NCBI RefSeq assembly: GCF_001984155.1
Contig: NZ_MTQO01000052.1
Location: 620,001 to 684,000 of the forward strand
Length of the DNA stretch: 64,000 nucleotides
From: Actinosynnema sp. ALI-1.44
Lineage (GTDB): Bacteria; Actinomycetota; Actinomycetes; Mycobacteriales; Pseudonocardiaceae
Direction of reading: 5' to 3'
The notes under the pieces are model-generated. The model made no database searches, was not told where the DNA came from, and saw only the letters and a list, made by a program, of their open reading frames with translations. The translations under genes and the position numbers were made by a program. Every line of letters begins with the position of its first letter. Position 1 is the stretch's first letter. Shown here piece after piece: positions 8,400 to 15,882 of this stretch.

Positions 8400-8882
8400 A
8401 TGCCCAGCACCAAGAAGCGTCGCGGTGACACCCCACCGCCCCGGACCGGCACGAGCGAGACCGAGGTCCTGCGCGGCTTCCTCGACTACCTCAGGGACTC
8501 CATCGCCGCGAAGGTCGACGGCGCACCGCACCCACAGGCGCGGGCGGCCATGGTGCCGTCCGGCACGAACCTGCTCGGCGTGCTCAACCACCTGACCTTC
8601 GTCGAACGCGCGACCTTCCTCGGCGACAAGGTCACCAACTGGCAGGCGACCTTCCACGCCGCACCGGACGACAGCGTCGCCGATGTCGTCGCCCGCTACC
8701 GGGAAGCGGTCGAGCGCGCCAACGACGTGCTCGACGCGTGCATCGATCTGGCCGGGCCGGTCCCCGGCCGCCGGGGTACCAGTGTCCGCTGGGCGCTGAC
8801 CCACATGATCGAGGAAACCGGCCGCCACGCCGGACACGCGGACATCCTCCGTGAACTGATCGACGGCTCCACCGGGCGCTGA
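8400..8882 (+). CDS. DinB / DUF664 family protein
   Basis: 160 residues from the ATG preceded by GTGGAGAAACCC. It has the four-helix-bundle pattern of the DinB/DUF664 superfamily: VLRGFLDYLRDSIAAKV, then GVLNHLTFVERATFL (first metal-binding His region), and ALTHMIEETGRHAGHADIL, where the His-x3-Glu-x3-His-x2-His pattern would bind metal. Members are metal-dependent enzymes such as mycothiol- or bacillithiol-dependent S-transferases. In an actinomycete a mycothiol role is possible but unproven. It is 14 bases downstream of the methyltransferase and 23 bases before the hydrolase, so one operon is likely. Confidence 0.88.
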   Translation: MPSTKKRRGDTPPPRTGTSETEVLRGFLDYLRDSIAAKVDGAPHPQARAAMVPSGTNLLGVLNHLTFVERATFLGDKVTNWQATFHAAPDDSVADVVARYREAVERANDVLDACIDLAGPVPGRRGTSVRWALTHMIEETGRHAGHADILRELIDGSTGR

Positions 8883-8905
8883 CCCCTTCACAGAAACAGG
8901 AACAC

Positions 8906-9895
8906 ATGAAGACCCGACCAAGGCGCACGGCCGCCATCGCGCTCGCCCTCGTACTCACGTTCGGAACCGCCTGCGCCACCCCGACAGACGCCGCACCGCC
9001 GTACGCCGCCGCCACCCAGAGCGACCCCGAGTTCGCCAAGGCGTTCCGGCACGAGTTCGCCGACGTCGACGGCGTCCGCATGCACTACGTGAAAGGCGGC
9101 ACCGGGTCACCGGTCGTGCTGATCCACGGCTGGCCGCAGACCTGGTACGGCTGGTGGCCGGTCATGCCCGAGCTGGCCAAGAACCACACCGTCTACGCCG
9201 TCGACCTCCCCGGTCTCGGCGACAGCACCGGCACGCCGACCGGATACGACAAGGCCACGCTGGCGCGGTACGTGCACACCCTGATCACCGACCGGCTCAA
9301 GGTAGGCGACGCCGCCGTCATCGGACACGATTTCGGCGCGGCGGTCGCGTTCCAGTACGCCAGCCAGTTCCCCGCCGACACCGCCCGGCTCGGCTACCTC
9401 GACCTGCCGCTGCCGGGCCCCGCGATCGACGCGGCCATGTACCGCACGCTGAGCTGGCACATCGCCTTCCACACCCAGCGGCGCGTCCCGGAGGCGGTCG
9501 TCGGCGACGACGTGCGCGACTACCTGGCCCTGTTCTACCCCCAGGTCTCGTTCGGTGGCACGGCTTTCGGCGGCACATCCGACCGGTCACCGTTCACCGA
9601 CAGCGAGATCGACGAGTTCGCCCGGACGTACAGCAGGCCTGAGGCGCTGTCCGGTGGTTTCGAGCTCTACCGCGCCCTGGACAAGGACGTCCGCGACACA
9701 GTGTCGGCGGCACCGACGAGCGTCCCGACGCTGTTGATGACCGCCCAGGGTCAACTCGACGCCATCCGGGGCACTGTGGCCCCGCGCATCACGAACATCG
9801 TGCGCGGGGCGGACGTACCGCACGCCGGGCACTGGCTCGTCGAGGAGAACCCCCAGTTCGTCGCTGCCGAGCTAGGGCGCTTCCTCGCCGGGTGA
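8906..9895 (+). CDS. Secreted alpha/beta hydrolase, epoxide hydrolase/haloalkane dehalogenase type
   Basis: 329 residues with an N-terminal signal sequence: MKTRPRRT, a hydrophobic stretch to about residue 20, then TAC. C23 could be a lipid-attachment site, but the lipobox is weak. The hydrolase core shows HGWPQTW (oxyanion hole) and a nucleophile elbow GHDFGA with Asp142, as in epoxide hydrolases and dehalogenases rather than serine esterases. The late histidine is in PHAGHWLVEENP. It is the last gene of the methyltransferase/DinB run and meets the response-regulator gene tail to tail 11 bases later. Confidence 0.88.
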   Translation: MKTRPRRTAAIALALVLTFGTACATPTDAAPPYAAATQSDPEFAKAFRHEFADVDGVRMHYVKGGTGSPVVLIHGWPQTWYGWWPVMPELAKNHTVYAVDLPGLGDSTGTPTGYDKATLARYVHTLITDRLKVGDAAVIGHDFGAAVAFQYASQFPADTARLGYLDLPLPGPAIDAAMYRTLSWHIAFHTQRRVPEAVVGDDVRDYLALFYPQVSFGGTAFGGTSDRSPFTDSEIDEFARTYSRPEALSGGFELYRALDKDVRDTVSAAPTSVPTLLMTAQGQLDAIRGTVAPRITNIVRGADVPHAGHWLVEENPQFVAAELGRFLAG

Positions 9896-9906
9896 CCGTT
9901 GCCGGG

Positions 9907-10566
9907 TCACTGATCGATGGTCAACCCGGCCCGAACAGCGAAAACAACGAGCTGAGCCCGCGAACGAGCATGCAGCTTGACCATAGCCCGGCTGATGTGC
10001 GTCCGCACAGTGGCCGGGCTCAACACCAACTCCTTGGCAATCTCCTCATTGGAGTAGCCAGTGGTGGCCCAGGCAACCATCTGACGTTCCCGGTCAGTGA
10101 GCTCGTCCACCCCGCCGACAGGAGCGGACCTAGGAGCAACCTGCCGGTTGAACAGCGAAACAACCCGGCGCGTAACCGAAGGCGACAGCAACGCCTCCCC
10201 CTGGGCGACCACCCGGATCGCCCTGACCAACTCGTCGGGAGCCGTGTCCTTCAGGACAAAACCCGCAGCCCCAGCCTGAAGCGCCTCAAAAACGTACTGG
10301 TCCACCTCGAACGTGGTGACGATGACAACCCGAGTCCGGGAAATCTCCGGATCGGCGGCGATCCTCCGAAGAGTCTCCAATCCGTCCATTCCCGGCATCC
10401 GAACATCCAGCAACAGGATGTCCGGCGGGTCCCGGCGAAGCAGGTCCAGCGCGGCCTGCCCGCTGGAAACCTCCCCGGAAACAGTCATGTCCTCTTCGCG
10501 CTCGATCAACACGCGCAAGCCCATCCGAACCAGCTCGTGGTCGTCGGCGAGGACAACCTTGATCAC
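9907..10566 (-). CDS. NarL/FixJ family response regulator
   Basis: 219 residues. The receiver domain has the acidic pair D9-D10 and phospho-acceptor D54 in LLLDVRMPGMDG; the C-terminal LuxR helix-turn-helix is LTDREREQMV through YSNEEIAKELVLSPATVRTHIS. The GTG start overlaps the stop of the histidine kinase by 4 bases (GTGA), so the pair is translationally coupled. The regulon is not evident from neighbours. Confidence 0.95.
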   Translation of the reverse strand: MIKVVLADDHELVRMGLRVLIEREEDMTVSGEVSSGQAALDLLRRDPPDILLLDVRMPGMDGLETLRRIAADPEISRTRVVIVTTFEVDQYVFEALQAGAAGFVLKDTAPDELVRAIRVVAQGEALLSPSVTRRVVSLFNRQVAPRSAPVGGVDELTDRERQMVAWATTGYSNEEIAKELVLSPATVRTHISRAMVKLHARSRAQLVVFAVRAGLTIDQ

Positions 10567-11735
10567 CGCTCGCCCCCCAACGGCAGATGAGCCACCACTT
10601 GGAACCCACCACCTGAGCGCGGCCCCGCCGCCAGCCTGCCACCGACGTCCTCGACCCGGCTGCGCATTCCCGTCAACCCCCGGCCCAGCCGCGGGGTCTG
10701 CCCCGGTGTGGCGTGCCCCCGGTCGGCCACCTGCACCACCAATTCGTCCTCCTGCCGTGCGATCCGCACGTCCGCTGTCGTCTCCCCGGCGTGCCGCAGC
10801 ACGTTCGTCAACGACTCCTGCACAACCCGGTAGGCGACCACATCGACATCCTCGGCCAACCGAGCACCCACCGGCTCCACGGCCAGGTCGACCGGCAAGC
10901 CACCGGCGCGCACCTGTTCCACCAACTCGGGTAACCCGGCAAGACCCGTGACGTCGTGGTCTTCTCCGTTGTCCGGTTCTTTGGAGTGCACCGTTTCCAG
11001 CATGCCGCGCAGCGCGGTCAGCGACTTCGCACTGGTCGCCTGGATGGCTTCCAGGGACTTGCGGGCCTGTTCCGGCTGCTCGTCGAACACCAGCAGCGCC
11101 ACGCCCGCCTGCATCGCCACCAGGGCGAAGCCGTGCCCGGCCACGTCATGCACGTCGGCGGCTATCTTCATCCGCTCCTCCAAAGCCACCCGGGTGACGA
11201 GTTCCTGACGAGCCCGTTGCTGAGACACTGTCACGGCTTGCACCAGCGCACCGAGCGACCACGGCAACACGACCCACGCCAACCAGGCCAACGACAGCAA
11301 CAGCGGTGTTTCCACCTCGCGGGCGAATCTGGCGGCAACGGTCGAGTACGCGACGATCCCGGCCACGCCGCACGCCACCAGCGACATCCGCAGCGGAATC
11401 CGCCTGGCCACCCCGAACATGGCGATGATCATGCAGAGTTGGATCGGCCCGTACGGGTAGCCGGCGAGCAGATAGCCGCCTGTGGCCGTCATCGCCACCG
11501 CGAGCGCCACGACGGGCGCTGCGTGACGCAACGCGACAGTCGCCGTGCTCGCGATGACGACGAGCAGGATGGCCCAGACGTCCACTGGTTTGGCGCGGCC
11601 GGCCTGCAGTGCGGCGGCACCGATCGTGCCGAGGACCAGCACGACGGCCACCATTCCCGCGTACCCGAGTTCACGCGGCGACGGCATCCTCAGACCCCAG
11701 TTTGTCGCGCGAAAACCGCCCACGCCCACGAGCAT
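10563..11735 (-). CDS. Two-component sensor histidine kinase (HisKA_3 type)
   Basis: 390 residues. The N-terminal ~180 residues contain several hydrophobic segments (for example YAGMVAVVLVLGTIGAAAL and ILLVVIASTATVAL), with only short loops and no large sensor domain. The HisKA_3 dimerisation region holds the phospho-accepting histidine in AADVHDVAGHG, and the ATPase domain has the N box around VVQESLTNVLRHA and a G2-like GRGLTGMRSRV. It phosphorylates the coupled NarL-type regulator. A second possible ATG lies at 11687. Short-loop kinases of this class often sense membrane or cell-envelope stress; that is inference. Confidence 0.93.
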   Translation of the reverse strand: MLVGVGGFRATNWGLRMPSPRELGYAGMVAVVLVLGTIGAAALQAGRAKPVDVWAILLVVIASTATVALRHAAPVVALAVAMTATGGYLLAGYPYGPIQLCMIIAMFGVARRIPLRMSLVACGVAGIVAYSTVAARFAREVETPLLLSLAWLAWVVLPWSLGALVQAVTVSQQRARQELVTRVALEERMKIAADVHDVAGHGFALVAMQAGVALLVFDEQPEQARKSLEAIQATSAKSLTALRGMLETVHSKEPDNGEDHDVTGLAGLPELVEQVRAGGLPVDLAVEPVGARLAEDVDVVAYRVVQESLTNVLRHAGETTADVRIARQEDELVVQVADRGHATPGQTPRLGRGLTGMRSRVEDVGGRLAAGPRSGGGFQVVAHLPLGGER

Positions 11736-11997
11736 ACGGCCCGCGACGGTCGATCACGGGGACTGCATGTCATGCCCCGATTCTTCGCGTGCGGCAACGC
11801 GACTACAAGCCACTTGGGGCGTATCCCGTCCAGCGCTTTTGCGGCGCCGTATACGCAAGGCTGCGTACTCCGGGTGCCGCTTCCTGCCGGTCGCCACGCG
11901 CTGAACCACCGGGTCCACCGTCCACCCAGGACGAGATTTCCGCGCTGTACAGCGTGTTCACCTCCGTGGCACGCCATACAGCCGTGTTCGGGACGCA

Positions 11998-12003
11998 TAC
12001 AAT
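11998..12003 (+). promoter_or_regulatory. Likely -10 box of a leaderless promoter
   Basis: TACAAT lies 7 bases before the ATG at 12011, so transcription should begin at or next to the start codon. No Shine-Dalgarno sequence is present. No convincing -35 is visible. The 275-base gap 11736-12010 holds nothing else I can support. Confidence 0.4.
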
Positions 12004-12010
12004 CAGCGCC

Positions 12011-12433
12011 ATGACCGCTGGGGGAATGTCCGGATGGGATCTGGCGGCACTGGCTGCCCGGCTGCGGCGCGACAGCGACGACCTTTCGTCGTACGCGGGT
12101 CTCCTGATCACCATGCTGGCCGACAGCCTGCCGCTGGAAGTGGTGCGAGTGGACCGCAAAACGCGGTTGTTCGGTGGCGCCAGGAGCGACGCGCCCGTGC
12201 TCGGCATCGCGGTCCAGCTGGGTGACCGCCGGTTCACGTTGCGCCGGAAAGCCGTCGGGCAACCTGTGACGGCGCAGGTGCGGCTGGAGTCCGGCGGTGT
12301 GGTGCTGCGAACCGAAACCGTGGGCATGGACGTGTGGTCCCATGACCTCGCGGAAGCACTCGTACGGCACGCACAGGCCCACGCTGCCACCGTGGAGTTG
12401 TTGCAACGCCTGACGTTGCCGGACCAGCCGTGA
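12011..12433 (+). CDS. Conserved actinobacterial protein of unknown function
   Basis: 140 residues, no signal peptide or membrane segment. An N-terminal helix (WDLAALAARLRRDSDDLSSYAGLL) is followed by a beta-rich middle (APVLGIAVQLGDRRFTLRR and QVRLESGGVVLRTETVGMDVW) and a C-terminal helix. I do not recognise a named domain. A second ATG at 12026 is possible, but the TACAAT at 11998 favours leaderless initiation at 12011. Its stop overlaps the GTG of the first YbjQ-like gene by 4 bases, so the three genes 12011-14065 form one unit. Confidence 0.75.
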   Translation: MTAGGMSGWDLAALAARLRRDSDDLSSYAGLLITMLADSLPLEVVRVDRKTRLFGGARSDAPVLGIAVQLGDRRFTLRRKAVGQPVTAQVRLESGGVVLRTETVGMDVWSHDLAEALVRHAQAHAATVELLQRLTLPDQP

Positions 12434-13242
12434 CAGAGGGCGCGTACACCTCCAACATCACCGTCGCTGAACACCACGCCCTCCGCGCGGTCGGATTCGC
12501 CCCGGTCGGTCTGGTAATGGGGAACTACGTGTTCAACCTGCGGGACACGACGACGTCGGGCACCTGCGGGTACACCCAACCGGACGCCGGTGATCGGCTG
12601 TTCAGACCGGCATCTGTGGTCGCCCCGGTCGTACGTGCCGCGCCCGAGATGCGGGTGGCGGCACACGACGCCCATGAACGCGCTGTCAACCACATGCGGC
12701 AGGAATGCCGTGCGCTCGGTGGCGACGGCGTCGTCGCAGTCGAGTTGACAACCAGGCCGTTCCCCTTCGGCGGGACTGAGTTCCTCGCTGTCGGCACGGC
12801 CGTGCGCGCGACGGGCGCCGTGCGGTCACCGGAGCCTTTCCTGTCCGATCTGAGCGGGCAGGACTTCGCCAAGCTGATCGAGGCGGGCTGGGTGCCGTGC
12901 GGCCTCGTCATCGGGTTGGCAGTCGTGCTGCGGCACGACGACAGCAACCCGTTGATACCACGAAGGTGGCGGGACAACGCCGAGATTCGTGGCTACACCG
13001 AGCTGGCACAGGCCGCGCGGACAGCCGCAAGGGACCAGATCCGCCACGAAGTCGTTCGCCTCGGCGGCGCGGGCGTCGTCGCGCGTGCCGTGTCGTTGAA
13101 GCTGAGTCTGCAGCTGTGCCGAATGCCGCAGCGGGCAGGACATGACCGCTTGGCCGAGGCGATCGTGGTCGGTACGGCGATCACGCCGTTCCGACACGGT
13201 GGTCCGGGCACGCCGCCGCTGCCGGTGATGCGGCTTCGTTGA
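12430..13242 (+). CDS. Duplicated YbjQ-like (heavy-metal-binding domain) protein 1
   Basis: 270 residues made of two copies of the same ~130-residue unit. Each has the pattern GFxPxGLVxG near its start, a helix with HERAVNHMRQE or AARDQIRHE, then GGxGVVAxxL and a final FLAVGTAV / AIVVGTAI strand. This matches the YbjQ/DUF74 family, small pentamer-forming barrels of unknown function sometimes labelled heavy-metal-binding; no obvious cysteine/histidine metal site is seen. The second unit starts about residue 138 with FLSDLSGQDFAKLIEAGW. The GTG start overlaps the upstream stop. Function unknown. Confidence 0.8.
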   Translation: MTEGAYTSNITVAEHHALRAVGFAPVGLVMGNYVFNLRDTTTSGTCGYTQPDAGDRLFRPASVVAPVVRAAPEMRVAAHDAHERAVNHMRQECRALGGDGVVAVELTTRPFPFGGTEFLAVGTAVRATGAVRSPEPFLSDLSGQDFAKLIEAGWVPCGLVIGLAVVLRHDDSNPLIPRRWRDNAEIRGYTELAQAARTAARDQIRHEVVRLGGAGVVARAVSLKLSLQLCRMPQRAGHDRLAEAIVVGTAITPFRHGGPGTPPLPVMRLR

Positions 13243-13255
13243 AGGAGGGGGACGG

Positions 13256-14065
13256 ATGGACTCGAGCGGTGCGGAGCTGTCGGCCGAGGCGATGGCCAGG
13301 CTCAACGAGCTGAAGCCGGGCAAGCCGGGGGCGATCTTCACGTCGGACATGTCGGTGAACGAGTTCCTGCTGGTCCGCCACGCGGGTTTCCGGCCACTGG
13401 GGATGGTGCTGGGGACCTCGGTGTACCAGGTCGGGCTCCAACTCGGCCGATGGAGCCGCAACCAGGAGCTGGACAAGCTCTCCCAGGCGATGTACCACGC
13501 CAGGGAGCTGGCGATGGCGAGGATGCAGACCGAGGCGGACGTGCTCGGCGCCGACGGCATCGTGGCGGTCCGCCTGAAGGTCGAGCGCAAGGAGTGGGCA
13601 TCGGACATCGCGGAGTTCGTCGCGATCGGCACCGCGGTCAAGGCGGAATCAGGAGGTCAGTGGCGCAACCACCGCAACCAGCCGTTCACGTCCGACCTGT
13701 CCGGCCAGGACTTCTGGACGTTGCTGCAGACCGGGTACACACCAGTGGGCATGGTGATGGGCACCTGCGTCTACCACGTGGCGCACCGGACGGTCGGCAA
13801 CGTGGTGTCCTCCATCGGGCGCAACACTGAACTGACGCAATACACCCAGGCGCTCTACAACGCCAGGGAGCTCGCCATGCAGCGCATGCGGAAGGAAGCC
13901 GAGGACCTGCGCGCGGAGGGGATCGTGGGCGTGCAGCTGTCCCAGCTCAACCACACGTGGGGCAGTCACACCACGGAGTTCTTCGCGATCGGCACCGCGG
14001 TGCGTCCGATCCGCGACGACCACACCATCCCGGACCCGTACTTCGTCCTCGGTCTCGACGCGTAA
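13256..14065 (+). CDS. Duplicated YbjQ-like (heavy-metal-binding domain) protein 2
   Basis: 269 residues, a paralogue of the preceding gene with the same two-unit layout. Unit 1 has FRPLGMVLGTSVYQV, ARELAMARMQTEAD and AEFVAIGTAV; unit 2 has YTPVGMVMGTCVYHV, ARELAMQRMRKEAE and TEFFAIGTAV, introduced by FTSDLSGQDFWTLLQ. The ATG is preceded by a strong GGAGGGGG ribosome site. With the upstream copy this gives four YbjQ-like units in one operon. Family function is unknown; the domain likely multimerises into a ring or shell. Confidence 0.83.
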   Translation: MDSSGAELSAEAMARLNELKPGKPGAIFTSDMSVNEFLLVRHAGFRPLGMVLGTSVYQVGLQLGRWSRNQELDKLSQAMYHARELAMARMQTEADVLGADGIVAVRLKVERKEWASDIAEFVAIGTAVKAESGGQWRNHRNQPFTSDLSGQDFWTLLQTGYTPVGMVMGTCVYHVAHRTVGNVVSSIGRNTELTQYTQALYNARELAMQRMRKEAEDLRAEGIVGVQLSQLNHTWGSHTTEFFAIGTAVRPIRDDHTIPDPYFVLGLDA

Positions 14066-14087
14066 GCCCGGCACGCACCCTTGTGGA

Positions 14088-14399
14088 TCAGAAATCGACG
14101 AGCTCGATCATGACGGTCGCGGTGCCGCCGACGTCGAGCGCCTCGGCCTTGCGGACGGCGCGCTTGATCGGCAGGACGTAGCAGCCCTCGGCGCTGGGGA
14201 AGATCGACGTGCGCCAGACGGTGGCACCGACCGTGACGATGACCCGGACCGAGCCGAAGCCGCGTCTGGCTCCCTCGGTGATCTCCTGGATCTCCTCGGA
14301 GATGGCCTCCGGCACGCTGACGAACGTCCAGCTTTCGGACTTGCGCGCGTCCCACAGCCACAGGTCGGCATCGAACGTGACGATCACGCCCCGCAGCAT
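14088..14399 (-). CDS. DUF1905 domain protein
   Basis: 103 residues. The segments TFDADLWLWDARKSESWTF, VPEAISEEIQE, FGSVRVIVTVGATVWRTSIF and YVLPIKRAVRKAE match the DUF1905 beta-barrel family found widely in actinobacteria. The reading frame extends far upstream across another gene; the ATG at 14399 (or a GTG at 14387) gives the normal family length. It probably belongs to the same transcript as the GlxA-type gene 20 bases upstream. Function unknown. Confidence 0.85.
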   Translation of the reverse strand: MLRGVIVTFDADLWLWDARKSESWTFVSVPEAISEEIQEITEGARRGFGSVRVIVTVGATVWRTSIFPSAEGCYVLPIKRAVRKAEALDVGGTATVMIELVDF

Positions 14400-14419
14400 G
14401 GCACAGGGCTCCGACAGTT

Positions 14420-15331
14420 CTACCGCGAGCGGTGCAGGCGGCGGTACTCGCTGGGTGACAGGCCCGTTTCCCTGCGGAACAGGACGCGGAAGTTCGCCGC
14501 GGTCCCCATCCCCGTCCGCTCGGCCACCCGGTCGACCGACCAGTCCGAGGTCTCCAGCAGCCTGCGGGCGGCCAGCACGCGCTGCGAGGTCAGCCACTGC
14601 ATCGGCGGCATGCCGGTCTCGTCGCGGAACCTGCGGATGAACGTGCGCCTGGCCATCGCGCTGCGCCGCGCGAGGCCGTCGACCGTGATCGGCGCGCTCA
14701 GGTTGTCCAGTGCCCACGTCCGGGTCTCGGACAGATCTGTTCCAGGCGGTGACATCACGTCCACGTACTGCGGCTGGGGTCCCGGCCGGGTGGGCGGCGC
14801 GACGATGCTCTTGCCCGCCGCGCGTTCCACGTCGACGCCGAAGTCGTCGCGGATCAGGTGCAGGCACACGTCGATGCCCGCGCCCCCGCCCGCCGAGGTC
14901 AGCAGGGTGCCGTCTGCCACGAACAGGACGTTGTCGACGACCTCGGTGTCCGGGTACATCGCACGCAACTGGTCCGTGTGCCGCCAGTGGGTCGTGACCT
15001 GCCGCCCTGCCGTGATCCCGCTGGCCGCCAGGCCGAACGTCCCCGTGCAGATGGCCAGGATCGTCGCACCGCGGGCCTCGCTGTGGGCGATCGCTTCCAG
15101 GTAGTCGTCCGGCAGGGGCAGGTGTGGTTCCTCGTAACCAGGGACCACGACCACATCCGCCTCGCCGAGCGCGTCGAGGCCGTGCGTCGGCGCGATCGTC
15201 ACTCCGTCGGCGCGGGCGGGCGCGGTGCCGCACACTATCAGCGGGTAGCGCTCGCCGAGGACGTTGGCGGCGATGCTGTAGTCGACCAGGTAGAGCTGGG
15301 GTACCGCCAGGATCGCGACCGTACGTGACAC
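14420..15331 (-). CDS. GlxA family transcriptional regulator (DJ-1/PfpI plus AraC HTH), copy 2
   Basis: 303 residues from the GTG at 15331 (VSRTVAILAVPQ), where the DJ-1 fold begins; the 28 codons upstream in frame do not fit the family. The nucleophile-elbow region is AICTGTFGLAASG, and the C-terminal AraC pair of helices is VDGLARRSAMARRTFIRRF and VDRVAERTGMGTAANF. It is divergent from the RidA gene, 82 bases away, a plausible target. The DJ-1 part is only distantly similar to copies 1 and 3. Confidence 0.92.
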   Translation of the reverse strand: MSRTVAILAVPQLYLVDYSIAANVLGERYPLIVCGTAPARADGVTIAPTHGLDALGEADVVVVPGYEEPHLPLPDDYLEAIAHSEARGATILAICTGTFGLAASGITAGRQVTTHWRHTDQLRAMYPDTEVVDNVLFVADGTLLTSAGGGAGIDVCLHLIRDDFGVDVERAAGKSIVAPPTRPGPQPQYVDVMSPPGTDLSETRTWALDNLSAPITVDGLARRSAMARRTFIRRFRDETGMPPMQWLTSQRVLAARRLLETSDWSVDRVAERTGMGTAANFRVLFRRETGLSPSEYRRLHRSR

Positions 15332-15413
15332 GTCTCCATGGTGGCACGATCCTTGCTGTGAACGGCACCGTTGCCCCTCGTTCGTGCGCGCCCACGCTTC
15401 TACCGTCGACGGC

Positions 15414-15836
15414 ATGACACAGACCGAAAGCTTCGGTGTTCCCTGGGAAGCGGGCTACGGCTATGTGCAGGCCGTCCGGCACGGTGACACGATTCACCTG
15501 TCCGGCCAGGTCTCGCACGACGGCGCGGACCTCGTCGCCCCGGCTCCACTCGACGAGGACGGGAAGATCACCGACTTCGGAAACATGCGCGCCCAAATGC
15601 GACAGTCCTATATGAACGCGGAGACGATGCTGCGCCGGTTCGGCGCGTCGCTGGACAACGTCGTCGACGAGGTCATCTTCGTGGTGGACATGGCGGCCGC
15701 GTTCGAGGTCGTCGGCGAGGTCCGCAAGGCCGCGTACGGCAGGCAGGACCCCCAGGTCGCCAGCACGATCGTGGGCACGACCAGGCTGGCGTTCCCCGAG
15801 TTGCTCGTGGAGATCAGGATGACCGCCAAGGTGTGA
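15414..15836 (+). CDS. RidA family protein (YjgF/Rid)
   Basis: 140 residues from the ATG at 15414. The single Rid domain shows GYVQAVRHGDTIHLSGQVSHD near the start, MRQSYMNAETMLRRFGASLDNVVDEVIFVVDM in the middle and TTRLAFPELLVEIRMTA at the end. RidA proteins hydrolyse reactive enamine/imine intermediates released by PLP enzymes; this one has Glu rather than the canonical RidA arginine region (VEIRMTA does keep an Arg), so the subgroup is uncertain. It is divergent from a GlxA-type regulator. Confidence 0.9.
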   Translation: MTQTESFGVPWEAGYGYVQAVRHGDTIHLSGQVSHDGADLVAPAPLDEDGKITDFGNMRAQMRQSYMNAETMLRRFGASLDNVVDEVIFVVDMAAAFEVVGEVRKAAYGRQDPQVASTIVGTTRLAFPELLVEIRMTAKV

Positions 15837-15840
15837 CGGG

Positions 15841-15871
15841 CGCCGGTGGCCGGGCGTTCCGGCCACCGGCG
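15841..15871. terminator. Hairpin terminator between convergent genes
   Basis: A perfect 11-bp inverted repeat (CGCCGGTGGCC at 15841-15851 and its complement at 15861-15871) around a 9-base loop. It lies between the RidA stop and the stop of the convergent esterase-like gene and can serve both strands; no long T tract follows. Confidence 0.7.
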
Positions 15872-15882
15872 GGTGGTGTTTG

